Made by a program: the position numbers and the translations under genes. A stretch of DNA of 64,000 nt from AAA044-D11 sp965268275 (GTDB taxonomy: Bacteria > Actinomycetota > Actinomycetes > Nanopelagicales > Nanopelagicaceae): assembly GCA_965268275.1 (NCBI GenBank), contig OZ254168.1, positions 496,001 through 560,000 on the forward strand. The letters run 5' to 3'. Of the stretch, positions 23,054 to 32,133 are shown piece by piece. Numbering within the stretch: position 1 is the stretch's first letter; the number at the start of each line of letters is the position of its first letter. The notes below the pieces were generated by a model. It saw only the letters and a program-made list of their open reading frames with translations, was not told the origin of the DNA and searched no databases.

Positions 23054-24766
23054 ATGGGAAATTACGGCGCTCTAGCAATGGGCCAACTCCGAATTTCTCT
23101 TGCGCAAATAAACCCAACCCTTGGAGACCTTGCTGGCAATAGCGATTTAATTTGTGATTATGCCGCCAAGGCAAGTGCTGCGGGCGCTCATGTTCTGCTC
23201 TTTCCAGAAATGGTTATCACGGGATATCCGGTCGAAGATTTAGCGCTTCGCCAAACCTTTAGAGTTGCAAGTAAGGCAGCGGTTCTTGAAGTGGCAGACC
23301 GATTAGAGAATTTAGGCTTTGGTGAAATTCTTACCATCATTGGATATTTGGATGGAAGCGCCGAGCAGAAACCACAGAATGCGGTCGCACTTGTTTATCG
23401 TGGCGAGATCGTTGCTACATACATAAAGCACCATCTTCCAAACTATGGCGTCTTCGATGAGTTCCGTAATTTTGTTGCAGGTGACCGATCTTTAGTTGTG
23501 CGTTTTCATGGCGTTGATATTGGCATCGCAATCTGCGAAGACATCTGGGTCGATGATGGACCAGTTGCAGAGTTAAAAGCCCGAACCCCTGGTTTAGTTT
23601 TAGTTCCAAATGGCAGTCCATTTGAGCGAGCCAAAGAAGATGTTCGCCAGCTCTTGGTTCGAAAGCGCGCGAAAGATATTGGAGCGCCCTTGGCCTATGT
23701 AAATATGACTGGTGCACAAGATGATTTAGTTTTCGATGGTGACAGCATCGTCGCTACTGCCAATGGCGACATCGTCGCCCGGGCCCCACAATTCTTCGAT
23801 GGCCTAATGGTTGTTGATTTAGATCTACGACTCGGAACCTCAACTCCCGATGTAATTATTTCATCAGACCCATTTCCTTCTTACGAGAAAATAACTCACG
23901 GGATTGCGCATCCGATGAGCTCTCTTTCTCAGGCCTGGCAGGCTCTTGTTATTGGACTTCGGGATTATGTTGATAAGAATAATTTTAAGAGCGTAATTCT
24001 TGGACTTTCTGGCGGCATTGATTCTGCAATCGTCGCAGCAATTGCTGCAGATGCAATTGGCGCAGAGCGAGTTTTTGGCGTTGGCCTACCAAGTAGATAT
24101 TCATCTGATCATTCACTAGCTGATGCCGCTGAACTTGCCAAGAATATTGGACTCAATTATCGGGTTGTAGAAATCGAACCGATGGTTTCTACTTTCTTAT
24201 CGCAACTTGGGTTAACCGGGCTGGCTGAAGAGAATGTTCAGGCCCGAGTTCGCGGAACCACTTTGATGGGGCTTTCAAATCAAGAAGGACATCTGGTTCT
24301 GGCTACCGGAAACAAATCTGAATTGGCAGTTGGGTATTCAACTCTGTATGGCGATGCTGTTGGGGGATATGCACCAATTAAAGATTTATTTAAATCTGAA
24401 GTTTGGGCGCTAGCAAAATGGCGAAATCAACAAGCGGTCAAAAATGGCCAGACCCCTCCGATTCCAGAGAACTCAATTTCCAAAGAGCCAAGCGCGGAAC
24501 TTCGCCCGGGCCAGAAAGACACCGACTCATTGCCGGATTATTTAAAGCTCGATCAAATTCTGCATATCTATATAGATGAAGATTTAGGTCTAGCCGGAAT
24601 CTTGGCCGCTGGCTTTGATCTTGAATTGGCTACCAAAATTATTCGAATGGTTGATGCCGCCGAATACAAACGTCGCCAATACCCACCCGGAACCAAGATT
24701 TCTAAGCGGGCCTTTGGCAAAGATCGCAGACTGCCCATTACTTCAGCCTGGCGCGAGCACAATTAA
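23054..24766 (+). CDS. nadE: Glutamine-dependent NAD+ synthase NadE
   Basis: 570 residues, two domains. Residues ~12-265 are a nitrilase-fold glutaminase (E in LFPEMVITGYP, K in KHHLPNYGVFDE, C in GIAICEDIWVDDG). Residues ~285-560 are the ammonia-dependent synthetase with the P-loop LGLSGGIDSAIVAAIAADAIG and ATGNKSELAVGYSTLYGD. It amidates deamido-NAD. The length is typical of the shorter bacterial class; mycobacterial NadE is ~680. A start at 23078 is possible but the leaderless promoter fits 23054. Confidence 0.95.
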   Translation: MGNYGALAMGQLRISLAQINPTLGDLAGNSDLICDYAAKASAAGAHVLLFPEMVITGYPVEDLALRQTFRVASKAAVLEVADRLENLGFGEILTIIGYLDGSAEQKPQNAVALVYRGEIVATYIKHHLPNYGVFDEFRNFVAGDRSLVVRFHGVDIGIAICEDIWVDDGPVAELKARTPGLVLVPNGSPFERAKEDVRQLLVRKRAKDIGAPLAYVNMTGAQDDLVFDGDSIVATANGDIVARAPQFFDGLMVVDLDLRLGTSTPDVIISSDPFPSYEKITHGIAHPMSSLSQAWQALVIGLRDYVDKNNFKSVILGLSGGIDSAIVAAIAADAIGAERVFGVGLPSRYSSDHSLADAAELAKNIGLNYRVVEIEPMVSTFLSQLGLTGLAEENVQARVRGTTLMGLSNQEGHLVLATGNKSELAVGYSTLYGDAVGGYAPIKDLFKSEVWALAKWRNQQAVKNGQTPPIPENSISKEPSAELRPGQKDTDSLPDYLKLDQILHIYIDEDLGLAGILAAGFDLELATKIIRMVDAAEYKRRQYPPGTKISKRAFGKDRRLPITSAWREHN

Positions 24767-24825
24767 GCAACTGCAATTAATTAGCAATTAGACAACTCAC
24801 ATTTAGTTATTTACAATTTCGCCAA

Positions 24826-24942
24826 GGTCATGAGTTCCAGGTTTTAGCCCCGGCTTACTGGACGGCAACCCTCCACCACGGTGGGGTGCTCCGGGTGAAG
24901 ACCAGGTCAGTTGCAAATTGCAATTGGCAAGCGTGGGTAACG
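24826..24942 (+). ncRNA. SAM-IV-type S-adenosylmethionine riboswitch
   Basis: GGTCATGAGTTCCAG, AGCCCCGGCTTACTGG, CGGCAACCCTCC, GGTGGGGTGCTCCGGGTGA and AGACCAGG reproduce the SAM-I/SAM-IV core; the trailing GCAAGCGTGGG, typical of the actinobacterial SAM-IV form, supplies the pseudoknot strand. The expression platform may use GGGTAACG (24936-24943) pairing with CGCTACCC (~24952-24959), and the following CCCCC could mask GGGAGG at the metY start. It should lower metY-metX expression when SAM is plentiful. Confidence 0.9.
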
Positions 24943-24982
24943 AATAAAAAACGCTACCCCCTTAATTTCTGGGAGGTCTGTA

Positions 24983-26302
24983 ATGTCATTTTCATTAGAT
25001 AAAGCTTCATTCGAGACTCGCCAAATTCACTCTGGGCAAGTTCCTGATCCAACTACTGGTGCACGTGCACTTCCGATTTATCAGACAACGGCGTATCAAT
25101 TCCGCGATACCAAGCATGCAGCAGATCTCTTTGGTCTAGCTGAACTTGGAAACATTTACACCCGCATCATGAACCCAACTCAGGATGCAGTTGAACAACG
25201 TATTGCTTCACTCGAAGGTGGCGTCGCTGCCCTTCTAGTTGCATCAGGTTCTGCAGCTACAACATATGCAGTTCTAAACGTTGCTGAAGCCGGCGATCAC
25301 ATAGTTTCTTCACCAAGTCTTTACGGCGGAACTTACAACTTGTTCCACTACACACTTCCAAAGTTTGGTATCGAAGTAACCTTCGTCGACAATCCTGATG
25401 ACCCTGCTTCATGGCAGGCAGCAGTAAAGCCAAATACCAAAGCTTTCTTCGGCGAGACAATTGCTAATCCAAAGAACGATGTTCTGGATATCGAAACAGT
25501 TGCAAATATTGCTCACAAAAATGGCGTTCCGCTAATCGTTGATAACACAGTGGCCACACCATATTTAATTCGTCCGATTGATTTTGGCGCAGATGTTGTA
25601 GTTCACTCAGCAACCAAATTCCTGGCTGGTCATGGAAACTCAGTTGTCGGCGCGATTGTCGATGCCGGTAAATTTGATTACGCCCAACACAAAGATCGCT
25701 TCCCAGGATTCAACGAACCAGACCCTAGCTACCATGGTTTGGTTTATGCCCAAGCCCTTGGCGTTGGTTCACCATTTGGCGCAAACCTTTCTTACATCTT
25801 CAAGATTCGCTTGACCCTACTTCGCGATATGGGCGCCGCTGTCAGCCCATTTAACGCTTGGTTATTGGCGCAAGGACTTGAAACACTTTCACTGCGTATG
25901 GAACGCCATGTTTCAAATGCAAAGACTTTGGCGGCTTGGCTCGAGAAGCAACCGCAAGTAGAGAAGGTCAACTACGCATCACTTCCATCTTCACCTTGGC
26001 ACAAGTTGGCAACAAAGTATGCGCCAACTGGTTCGGGCTCAGTTCTCTCCTTTGAAATCAAGGGTGGAATCGAAGCCGGTAAGAAGTTTGTAGAAGCGCT
26101 TAAGTTGCATTCACATGTTGCAAACATTGGTGATGTTCGTTCGTTGGTAATTCATCCAGCGTCGACCACTCACTCACAATTGAGCCCTGAAGAGCAATTA
26201 ACTGCAGGCGTTACTCCAGGTTTGATTCGCTTATCTGTTGGCATCGAAAACATCGAAGATATTAAAGCTGATATCACCGGTGGTTTCGCCGCAGCTAAGT
26301 AA
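24983..26302 (+). CDS. metY: O-acetylhomoserine sulfhydrylase MetY
   Basis: 439 residues, PLP-dependent Cys/Met-metabolism family. The N-terminus FETRQIHSGQVPDPTTGARALPIYQTTAY is characteristic, YTRIMNPT binds PLP phosphate, and the PLP lysine lies in VHSATKFLAGHGNS near residue 212. The large insertion after that motif is MetY-type rather than MetB-type. It makes homocysteine from O-acetylhomoserine and sulfide. It is followed after 21 bases by metX, giving the direct-sulfhydrylation pathway, under the SAM riboswitch. GGGAGG site before the ATG. Confidence 0.95.
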   Translation: MSFSLDKASFETRQIHSGQVPDPTTGARALPIYQTTAYQFRDTKHAADLFGLAELGNIYTRIMNPTQDAVEQRIASLEGGVAALLVASGSAATTYAVLNVAEAGDHIVSSPSLYGGTYNLFHYTLPKFGIEVTFVDNPDDPASWQAAVKPNTKAFFGETIANPKNDVLDIETVANIAHKNGVPLIVDNTVATPYLIRPIDFGADVVVHSATKFLAGHGNSVVGAIVDAGKFDYAQHKDRFPGFNEPDPSYHGLVYAQALGVGSPFGANLSYIFKIRLTLLRDMGAAVSPFNAWLLAQGLETLSLRMERHVSNAKTLAAWLEKQPQVEKVNYASLPSSPWHKLATKYAPTGSGSVLSFEIKGGIEAGKKFVEALKLHSHVANIGDVRSLVIHPASTTHSQLSPEEQLTAGVTPGLIRLSVGIENIEDIKADITGGFAAAK

Positions 26303-26323
26303 TTAATCTGCGAAACTCAACTC

Positions 26324-27433
26324 ATGGCATCTGACTGTAATTGTCATATCACTGGGGCGTGGCTTGAAACCCACGAACCCGGTGATCGGCAATTCCTAAA
26401 AATCGGTGATCTTGAGCTTGAATCTGGTGAAAAACTTCTTGACACAACAATTGCTTATCAAAGCTGGGGCAAGTTAAATGCTGTCGGCAACAATGCAATT
26501 TTGGTTAACCATGCGCTAACTGGTTGGTCAGATGTTCCCGGTTGGTGGCCTTCGATGGTTGGCCCAGGTCTGCCGCTCGACACTGATAAATACTTTGTGA
26601 TCTGCCCAAATGTAATTGGCGGATGTCAGGGCAGCACCGGACCTTCATCTATTGCACCAGATGGAAAACGTTGGGGTTCTAGATTCCCAACAGTGACGAT
26701 CCGAGACATGGTTGCTGCCGAACTGGCACTGACTGATGCACTCGGAATTTCAAATTACCTACTAGCGGTTGGTCCATCACTTGGTGGAATGCGCGCACTT
26801 GAATGGGCAATCTCGCATCCGACTCGAGTTAATGCAATCTGCACCATCGGTTCTTCAGCTGTTGCAACCGGCGATCAGATCGGCGCAGCATCAATTCAAA
26901 TCCGGGCAATTAAATCTGACCCACATTTCAATAGCGGTGATTATTACGAACAAGAGCAAGGTCCAACTGAAGGAATGGGAATCGCTCGTCGAATTGCTCA
27001 TTTAACTTATCGGACCGAGACCGAGATGGATGTGCGCTTTGGTCGCGAGCTCCAAGGAGATGACACAGGTCGATATGCAGTTGAATCGTATTTAGACCAC
27101 CAAGCAAATAAGTTGGCTAAACGTTTTGATGCCAATACCTATATCGCCCTCACCGAGGCCATGAACTCTCATGATGTAGGCCGAGATCGTGGGGGAGTCG
27201 CCGAGGCGCTTTCGACGGTAAAGATTCCGGTAGTAGTAATTTCGATTGACTCGGATCGACTCTTCTGGCCACGTTTACAGGAAGAGATTGTGGAATTAAC
27301 TCCGACCGCCCTGCCGTTAGTGACGATTTCCTCACCATTTGGCCACGACGGCTTCCTGATTGAGGTCGAATCGGTTGGAAGTGTGCTCCGAGATGCGCTC
27401 GCAATTGGGCTAAAGGGCAATTCCAGCAAATAA
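26324..27433 (+). CDS. metX: Homoserine O-acetyltransferase MetX
   Basis: 369 residues, alpha/beta-hydrolase fold. N-terminal LVNHALTGWSDV, the GGCQGSTGP loop, nucleophile Ser in VGPSLGGMRALEWA (~155), acid Asp in ISIDSDRLF and His in GHDGFLIE near 347. It acetylates homoserine with acetyl-CoA to give the MetY substrate. Acetyl- versus succinyl-specificity is taken from the family and the MetY partner. The sequence between its stop and rpoD holds the rpoD promoter. Confidence 0.95.
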   Translation: MASDCNCHITGAWLETHEPGDRQFLKIGDLELESGEKLLDTTIAYQSWGKLNAVGNNAILVNHALTGWSDVPGWWPSMVGPGLPLDTDKYFVICPNVIGGCQGSTGPSSIAPDGKRWGSRFPTVTIRDMVAAELALTDALGISNYLLAVGPSLGGMRALEWAISHPTRVNAICTIGSSAVATGDQIGAASIQIRAIKSDPHFNSGDYYEQEQGPTEGMGIARRIAHLTYRTETEMDVRFGRELQGDDTGRYAVESYLDHQANKLAKRFDANTYIALTEAMNSHDVGRDRGGVAEALSTVKIPVVVISIDSDRLFWPRLQEEIVELTPTALPLVTISSPFGHDGFLIEVESVGSVLRDALAIGLKGNSSK

Positions 27434-27494
27434 AGGCAGAAATACTTGCAAGGCCCAAGCGTTTTGCGATGTGCATAAATGCCTGTGGACAATT

Positions 27495-27500
27495 TATAAT
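27495..27500 (+). promoter_or_regulatory. -10 element TATAAT upstream of the sigma factor gene
   Basis: A consensus TATAAT in an AT-rich stretch, about 58 bases before GTG 27558, so this mRNA has a leader of about 50 bases. The -35 is poor (a TGCATA at 27472-27477 has 17-base spacing). Confidence 0.55.
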
Positions 27501-27557
27501 ATAGCCAAGCAAGTTTCGCTGGTCCGAAGAGAGGCCAGACAAACCAAAGGATGAATT

Positions 27558-29036
27558 GTGGCTGGAATTCGTGCGCAAAAAAATGGCGCTAGCAGTAAGA
27601 AGACAGTGAAGAAAGCCGCGACTAAAAAAGTTGTAGCGAAAAAATCTGCTGTTAAGAAGACTGCGAAGAAAGCTGCACCAAAAAAGATTGCTAAGAAGTC
27701 AACCGGCCCTCACCGCTTTCCAACTAAAGCCGAACTAGAGGCCAGGAAATTAGCCGAGGCAAATAAAGGTTCAAGTAAAAGTGCGAAGAAAGTTGCACCG
27801 GCCGCATCCGGTAAAAAATTATTCCCAACTAAAGCCGAACTTGAAGCAAAGCGTCTTGCCGCTCTTGGAGTTAAGCCAGTTGCTGAAGGAAAACCTGGCA
27901 AGCCAATCGTTACAAAGATTGATGGCGAAGAGGTCGAGCTAGAAGAGATTGAATTAGAAGATCTCGATACCTTGGTTGAAGAAGTTAAAGAGATTATTGA
28001 AGAGGAAAAAGAGAGCGAAATTCGCGTCGTAAATGTCGCTGAAGAATCTCAGAACGAAGAGAACGCTTTCACCATTAAAGATTCTGAAGAAGATGACGCA
28101 CCAGTCCAGACAGTTTTAACCGCAGGTGCTACTGCTGACCCAGTTAAGGATTATCTAAAGCTGATCGGCCGCGTGCCTCTTCTAAACGCTGAAATGGAAG
28201 TTGATCTTTCACTACGCGTTGAAGCCGGCCTCTTTGCCGAAGAAATCATCAAGCATGAGAAGAAGATTGATAAGAAATATAAGCGCGAACTAGAGCAATT
28301 GGTCCTTGATGGAAAGCGCGCGAAGAATCACTTGCTCGAAGCAAACCTTCGTCTTGTAGTTTCCCTTGCAAAGCGTTACACCGGTCGTGGCATGTTGTTC
28401 TTGGATCTAATTCAAGAAGGAAACTTGGGCCTTATCCGCGCAGTTGAGAAGTTCGACTACACAAAGGGTTACAAGTTCTCGACATATGCGACTTGGTGGA
28501 TTCGCCAAGCGATTACTCGTGCGATGGCTGACCAGGCAAGAACAATTCGTATTCCGGTTCACATGGTTGAAGTCATTAACAAACTTGCTCGTGTTCAACG
28601 TCAGATGCTTCAAGATCTTGGTCGCGAACCGACTCCAGAAGAGCTTGCTAAGGAACTTGATATGACCCCTGAAAAGGTTGTCGAAGTTCAGAAGTATGGT
28701 CGCGAACCAATTTCACTTCACACACCTCTTGGCGAAGAAGGCGATTCTGAGTTCGGAGATTTGATCGAAGACTCTGAAGCGATTGTTCCTGCTGATGCAG
28801 TTTCATTTACATTGCTTCAAGAACAACTTCATTCAGTTCTCGGCACCTTGTCCGAGCGCGAAGCTGGGGTCGTGAAGATGCGCTTTGGTTTGACCGATGG
28901 CCAACCAAAAACACTTGATGAAATTGGCAAGGTTTACAGCGTTACCCGTGAGCGGATCCGCCAAATTGAATCTAAGACGATGTCAAAACTCCGTCACCCA
29001 TCGCGTTCGCAAGTTCTGCGCGATTATTTGGATTAA
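27558..29036 (+). CDS. rpoD: Principal sigma factor RpoD / SigA (HrdB-like)
   Basis: 492 residues. The first ~55 are a KKAAxKK-rich basic tail followed by an acidic stretch (~115-165, many E/D), typical of actinobacterial HrdB/SigA. Region 1.2 begins at DPVKDYLKLIGRVPLL (~194); 2.1-2.4 spans ANLRLVVSLAKRYTGRGMLFLDLIQEGNLGLIRAVEKFDYTKGYKFSTYATWWIRQAI; region 4 has TLDEIGKVYSVTRERIRQIESKTMSKLRHP. It directs housekeeping transcription. GTG start. The convergent DUF7455 gene and the topoisomerase gene reproduce the usual actinobacterial neighbourhood. Confidence 0.97.
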   Translation: MAGIRAQKNGASSKKTVKKAATKKVVAKKSAVKKTAKKAAPKKIAKKSTGPHRFPTKAELEARKLAEANKGSSKSAKKVAPAASGKKLFPTKAELEAKRLAALGVKPVAEGKPGKPIVTKIDGEEVELEEIELEDLDTLVEEVKEIIEEEKESEIRVVNVAEESQNEENAFTIKDSEEDDAPVQTVLTAGATADPVKDYLKLIGRVPLLNAEMEVDLSLRVEAGLFAEEIIKHEKKIDKKYKRELEQLVLDGKRAKNHLLEANLRLVVSLAKRYTGRGMLFLDLIQEGNLGLIRAVEKFDYTKGYKFSTYATWWIRQAITRAMADQARTIRIPVHMVEVINKLARVQRQMLQDLGREPTPEELAKELDMTPEKVVEVQKYGREPISLHTPLGEEGDSEFGDLIEDSEAIVPADAVSFTLLQEQLHSVLGTLSEREAGVVKMRFGLTDGQPKTLDEIGKVYSVTRERIRQIESKTMSKLRHPSRSQVLRDYLD

Positions 29037-29052
29037 GAGTTAAATAACTAAA

Positions 29053-29274
29053 TTAATTATTGTTGGAAGAGACTGCGGTTAACTTCGCAGTTTCATCCTG
29101 AATTTCTTTTACAACTGGCTTTAGCTTTTCAGCATATTCTTTTGCGTGATGTCCGCAGAACAAGAGCTCGCCACCATTTAGCATTACAGCACGAACATAA
29201 GCCTGGGCTCCGCAGCGATCGCAACGATCGACAGCATTGAGCGGTGTGGTTTCGAGAATCAGTTGCTCGGTCAT
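29053..29274 (-). CDS. DUF7455 small zinc-binding-like protein
   Basis: 73 residues. DRCDRCGAQAYVRAVMLNGGELLFCGHHAKEYAEKL has CxxC ... CxHH spacing that should bind one metal ion. The family is short, actinobacterial and nearly always adjacent to the principal sigma gene, as here (Streptomyces has the same arrangement). Function unknown. An AAGGAG site stands before the ATG. It ends 16 bases from the convergent rpoD stop. Confidence 0.85.
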   Translation of the reverse strand: MTEQLILETTPLNAVDRCDRCGAQAYVRAVMLNGGELLFCGHHAKEYAEKLKPVVKEIQDETAKLTAVSSNNN

Positions 29275-29489
29275 TTCGCTCCTTATGGTTGAAGTAGGTT
29301 CTTGTTCTTGTGTAGGGGAACATCAAACCACGAATCGTTTATTCCCCGCTCGTTAAAATATCTATTTTTACGCTCGGGCGTGTCATAAATCCCACATAAC
29401 TTCCTGTAAATGGCCTGAATTTATATTTTCTTGCAAAGTGCTCACAATCAACCGAGAAAATGCGCGTTCTCAAGATAACCTTCATCTCC

Positions 29490-31562
29490 GTGGCTACCGA
29501 CGATCTCGCATCAACAACAGACAATGGCTATAACGCCAAAGATCTCGCAGTTTTAGAAGGCCTCGATGCAGTTCGCAAACGTCCGGGTATGTATATCGGA
29601 ACAACCGATTCTCGCGGTCTCATGCACTGCCTCTGGGAAATTATTGATAACTCGGTAGATGAATCACTTGCCGGACATTGCAAGAACATTGAAATTAATT
29701 TGGAATCTGATGGTTCAGTGGAAGTTCATGACGATGGTCGCGGAATTCCAGTTGATAAAGAGCCAAAGACTGGTCTGACTGGTGTTGAAGTTGTAATGAC
29801 CAAGTTGCACGCCGGCGGAAAATTCGGTGGTGGCTCTTATGCAGCTTCTGGTGGTTTGCACGGAGTAGGCGCTTCAGTTGTTAACGCACTTGCATCACGC
29901 CTTGATGTTGAAGTAGATCGCAACGGAAAAATTTATTGGATGTCATTCCAACGCGGTAACGCAGGTATTTTTGATGGCGACGGACCAAAGGCGCCATTTA
30001 CCGAAAGTTCTGGGCTTCGTGTAATCGGAAAAGTTAGCGCCAAAGTAACCGGCACAAGAATTAAGTGGTGGGCGGATCGTCAGATTTTCCTTAAAGAGGC
30101 CGAACTCGCAATCGAAGATATTTACGCTCGTGCACGTCAAACTTCATACCTGGTTCCTGGTCTAACACTTATCGTCAATGACAATCGCACCAAGACCAAG
30201 ACCGCCGAGAAGTTCTTCCACAAAGGTGGAATCTCTGAATTCTGTTCTTTCCTTCGCCCTGATGATCCAATCGGAGAAGTTATTCGGTTGACCGGATCAG
30301 GTGAATACACTGAAACAGTTCCTGTCCTTGATGAAAAAGGACACATGATGCCAACTGAAGTTAATCGCGAGATGGGCGTTGACATTGCGCTGCAATGGGG
30401 CAATGGTTACGACAACACTTTGTCTAGCTTTGTAAATATTATTTCAACACCAAAGGGCGGAACTCACGTCCAAGGCTTCGAACGCGCGATCACAAAAGCA
30501 TTTAACGACGCACTTCGCGCGACCAAGACATTGAAGAATAACGAGGCTGATGTAATCAAGGACGATGTTCTTGAAGGTCTTACCTCTGTTGTGACCGTTC
30601 GAATGTCAGAACCACAATTTGAAGGCCAGACCAAAGAAGTTTTGGGAACCGCAGCTGCGACCAAGATTGTTTCTGCAGTAGTGGCAGAAGAGATGAAGAA
30701 GTTCTTTGCTACAACAAAGCGAATCGATAAAGCAACCGGAAAGATGATTCTTGAGAAAGTTGCTGGAGCTTCGAGAACTCGGATTTCTGCTCGTGCCCAC
30801 AAAGATATTCAACGTCGCAAAAACGCACTTGAAAGTTCTTCGCTTCCTACAAAACTTTCAGATTGCCGCTCTGATGACACTGATCGCACCGAGCTTTATA
30901 TCGTCGAGGGCGACTCTGCATTAGGCACTGCAAAGGCAGCACGTAACTCAGAATTCCAGGCAATCCTGCCAATTCGTGGAAAAATCTTGAACGTTCAAAA
31001 AGCTTCACTTTCACAGATGCTCGAAAACAATGAGTGCGCATCGATTATTCAAGTAATCGGCGCCGGCTCTGGCAGATCATTTACTCTCGAAGATGCCCGA
31101 TATGGTCGAATTATTTTGATGTCTGATGCTGACGTTGACGGTGCACATATTCGTTGCTTGCTTCTAACTTTGCTATCTCGCTATATGCGCCCACTGATTG
31201 AAGATGGTCGTGTGTTTGCCGCTATGCCTCCACTGCACCGAATCGAAGTTGTTGGTGGAAAGCGCGGAGAAGTTCATTACACATATTCTGATGATGAAAT
31301 GAAGAAAATGACTGCCGATTTAACTAAAGGCGGCAAGCGTTGGAAAGAACCAATTCAGCGTTACAAAGGTTTGGGCGAAATGGATGCAGATCAACTCCGC
31401 GAGACCACAATGGACCCAGCACATCGCACTTTACGTCGAATCACGATGAAGGATGCAACCGCCGCAGAGGCGATGTTCGAACTGCTGATGGGCAACGAAG
31501 TGGCTCCTCGTAAAGAGTTTATTTCAACTGCAGATATCGCTCGCGATCGGATCGATGCTTAA
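29490..31562 (+). CDS. parE: DNA topoisomerase IV subunit B (ParE, GyrB-like)
   Basis: 690 residues from the GTG at 29490; an ATG at 29460 would add ten atypical residues and I cannot exclude it. TAACCT ends 8 bases before the GTG. GHKL ATPase: EIIDNSVDES (Mg Asn), HDDGRGIPVD, GGLHGVGASVVNALA. TOPRIM: YIVEGDSALGTAKAARNS, DADVDGAHIRCLLLT; then RYKGLGEMDADQL. The EGDSALGTAK form points to the ParE branch found next to sigA in actinobacteria. With the subunit A gene at 33104 it decatenates or relaxes DNA. Confidence 0.93.
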   Translation: MATDDLASTTDNGYNAKDLAVLEGLDAVRKRPGMYIGTTDSRGLMHCLWEIIDNSVDESLAGHCKNIEINLESDGSVEVHDDGRGIPVDKEPKTGLTGVEVVMTKLHAGGKFGGGSYAASGGLHGVGASVVNALASRLDVEVDRNGKIYWMSFQRGNAGIFDGDGPKAPFTESSGLRVIGKVSAKVTGTRIKWWADRQIFLKEAELAIEDIYARARQTSYLVPGLTLIVNDNRTKTKTAEKFFHKGGISEFCSFLRPDDPIGEVIRLTGSGEYTETVPVLDEKGHMMPTEVNREMGVDIALQWGNGYDNTLSSFVNIISTPKGGTHVQGFERAITKAFNDALRATKTLKNNEADVIKDDVLEGLTSVVTVRMSEPQFEGQTKEVLGTAAATKIVSAVVAEEMKKFFATTKRIDKATGKMILEKVAGASRTRISARAHKDIQRRKNALESSSLPTKLSDCRSDDTDRTELYIVEGDSALGTAKAARNSEFQAILPIRGKILNVQKASLSQMLENNECASIIQVIGAGSGRSFTLEDARYGRIILMSDADVDGAHIRCLLLTLLSRYMRPLIEDGRVFAAMPPLHRIEVVGGKRGEVHYTYSDDEMKKMTADLTKGGKRWKEPIQRYKGLGEMDADQLRETTMDPAHRTLRRITMKDATAAEAMFELLMGNEVAPRKEFISTADIARDRIDA

Positions 31563-31566
31563 GTAG

Positions 31567-32121
31567 TTATTTAGTCTCAGCAATTCTGGCTTTAACTATC
31601 GCTTGCAATAACTTCTCATCTACATCCCAATCATTCGGAACGCTGATGGTCTTTTTCTTAACATCAAGGTCCTTCATCCTGGGTCTAAATTTCTCTAATA
31701 CATCCTGACTCCAGGGCGCGAACGAGATGTGGTTCTTGGCGGTAGAAAGTCCAAAAACATAGTGGTCACCAAGTTTTAACATTGGCTGATTCCAGGAAAT
31801 AACAAGTTCAAGATTGGGAAATTTCGAGGTTATTGCTTTGAAAATTGCCCTAACTTTTGTGGCCTGTTTTGGATCTAAAGTCTTAAAGTATTGCGCCGGG
31901 GTTTCATATCGTTTGGAAGATTGCGATCCACGTGAATACATAACAAGTGCATTTGCATGGGCTTGTGAGAAACCATAATTTTCGCGAAGGTGAGCAATCT
32001 GTTCTGGATATTTCTGGCTTTCAAGTTTGGCCATAACTTTAAACCAGTAGGACATGTTCTCGCCATACTTTTTTTCGATGGCAGGGAAGTGGGACTCGCG
32101 GCTGGAATCTTTTGGTGGCAC
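31567..32121 (-). CDS. DUF4287 + DUF1801 two-domain protein
   Basis: 184 residues. Residues ~15-75 are a DUF4287 domain (YWFKVMAKLESQKYPEQIAHLRENYGFSQAHANALVMYSRG); ~80-184 are a DUF1801/DUF5655-like domain (LELVISWNQPMLKLGDHYVFGLSTAKNHISFAPWS ... WDVDEKLLQAIVKARI). The second domain is related to that of the protein at 837, so the window carries two DUF1801 proteins in different fusions. Function unknown. Leaderless GTG start with TAATTT 6 bases upstream; the stop lies 4 bases from the convergent parE stop. Confidence 0.82.
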   Translation of the reverse strand: MPPKDSSRESHFPAIEKKYGENMSYWFKVMAKLESQKYPEQIAHLRENYGFSQAHANALVMYSRGSQSSKRYETPAQYFKTLDPKQATKVRAIFKAITSKFPNLELVISWNQPMLKLGDHYVFGLSTAKNHISFAPWSQDVLEKFRPRMKDLDVKKKTISVPNDWDVDEKLLQAIVKARIAETK

Positions 32122-32127
32122 GGCAGT

Positions 32128-32133
32128 AAATTA
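32128..32133 (-). promoter_or_regulatory. -10 element TAATTT, leaderless GTG at 32121
   Basis: Minus strand TAATTT, 6 bases, GTG. It overlaps the end of the quinone oxidoreductase gene (stop 32131), another promoter at a stop codon. Confidence 0.5.

Noticed and set aside
29275..29459. Possible small RNA between the DUF7455 and parE genes
   Set aside because: No stable hairpin or terminator; it simply holds the divergent promoters.
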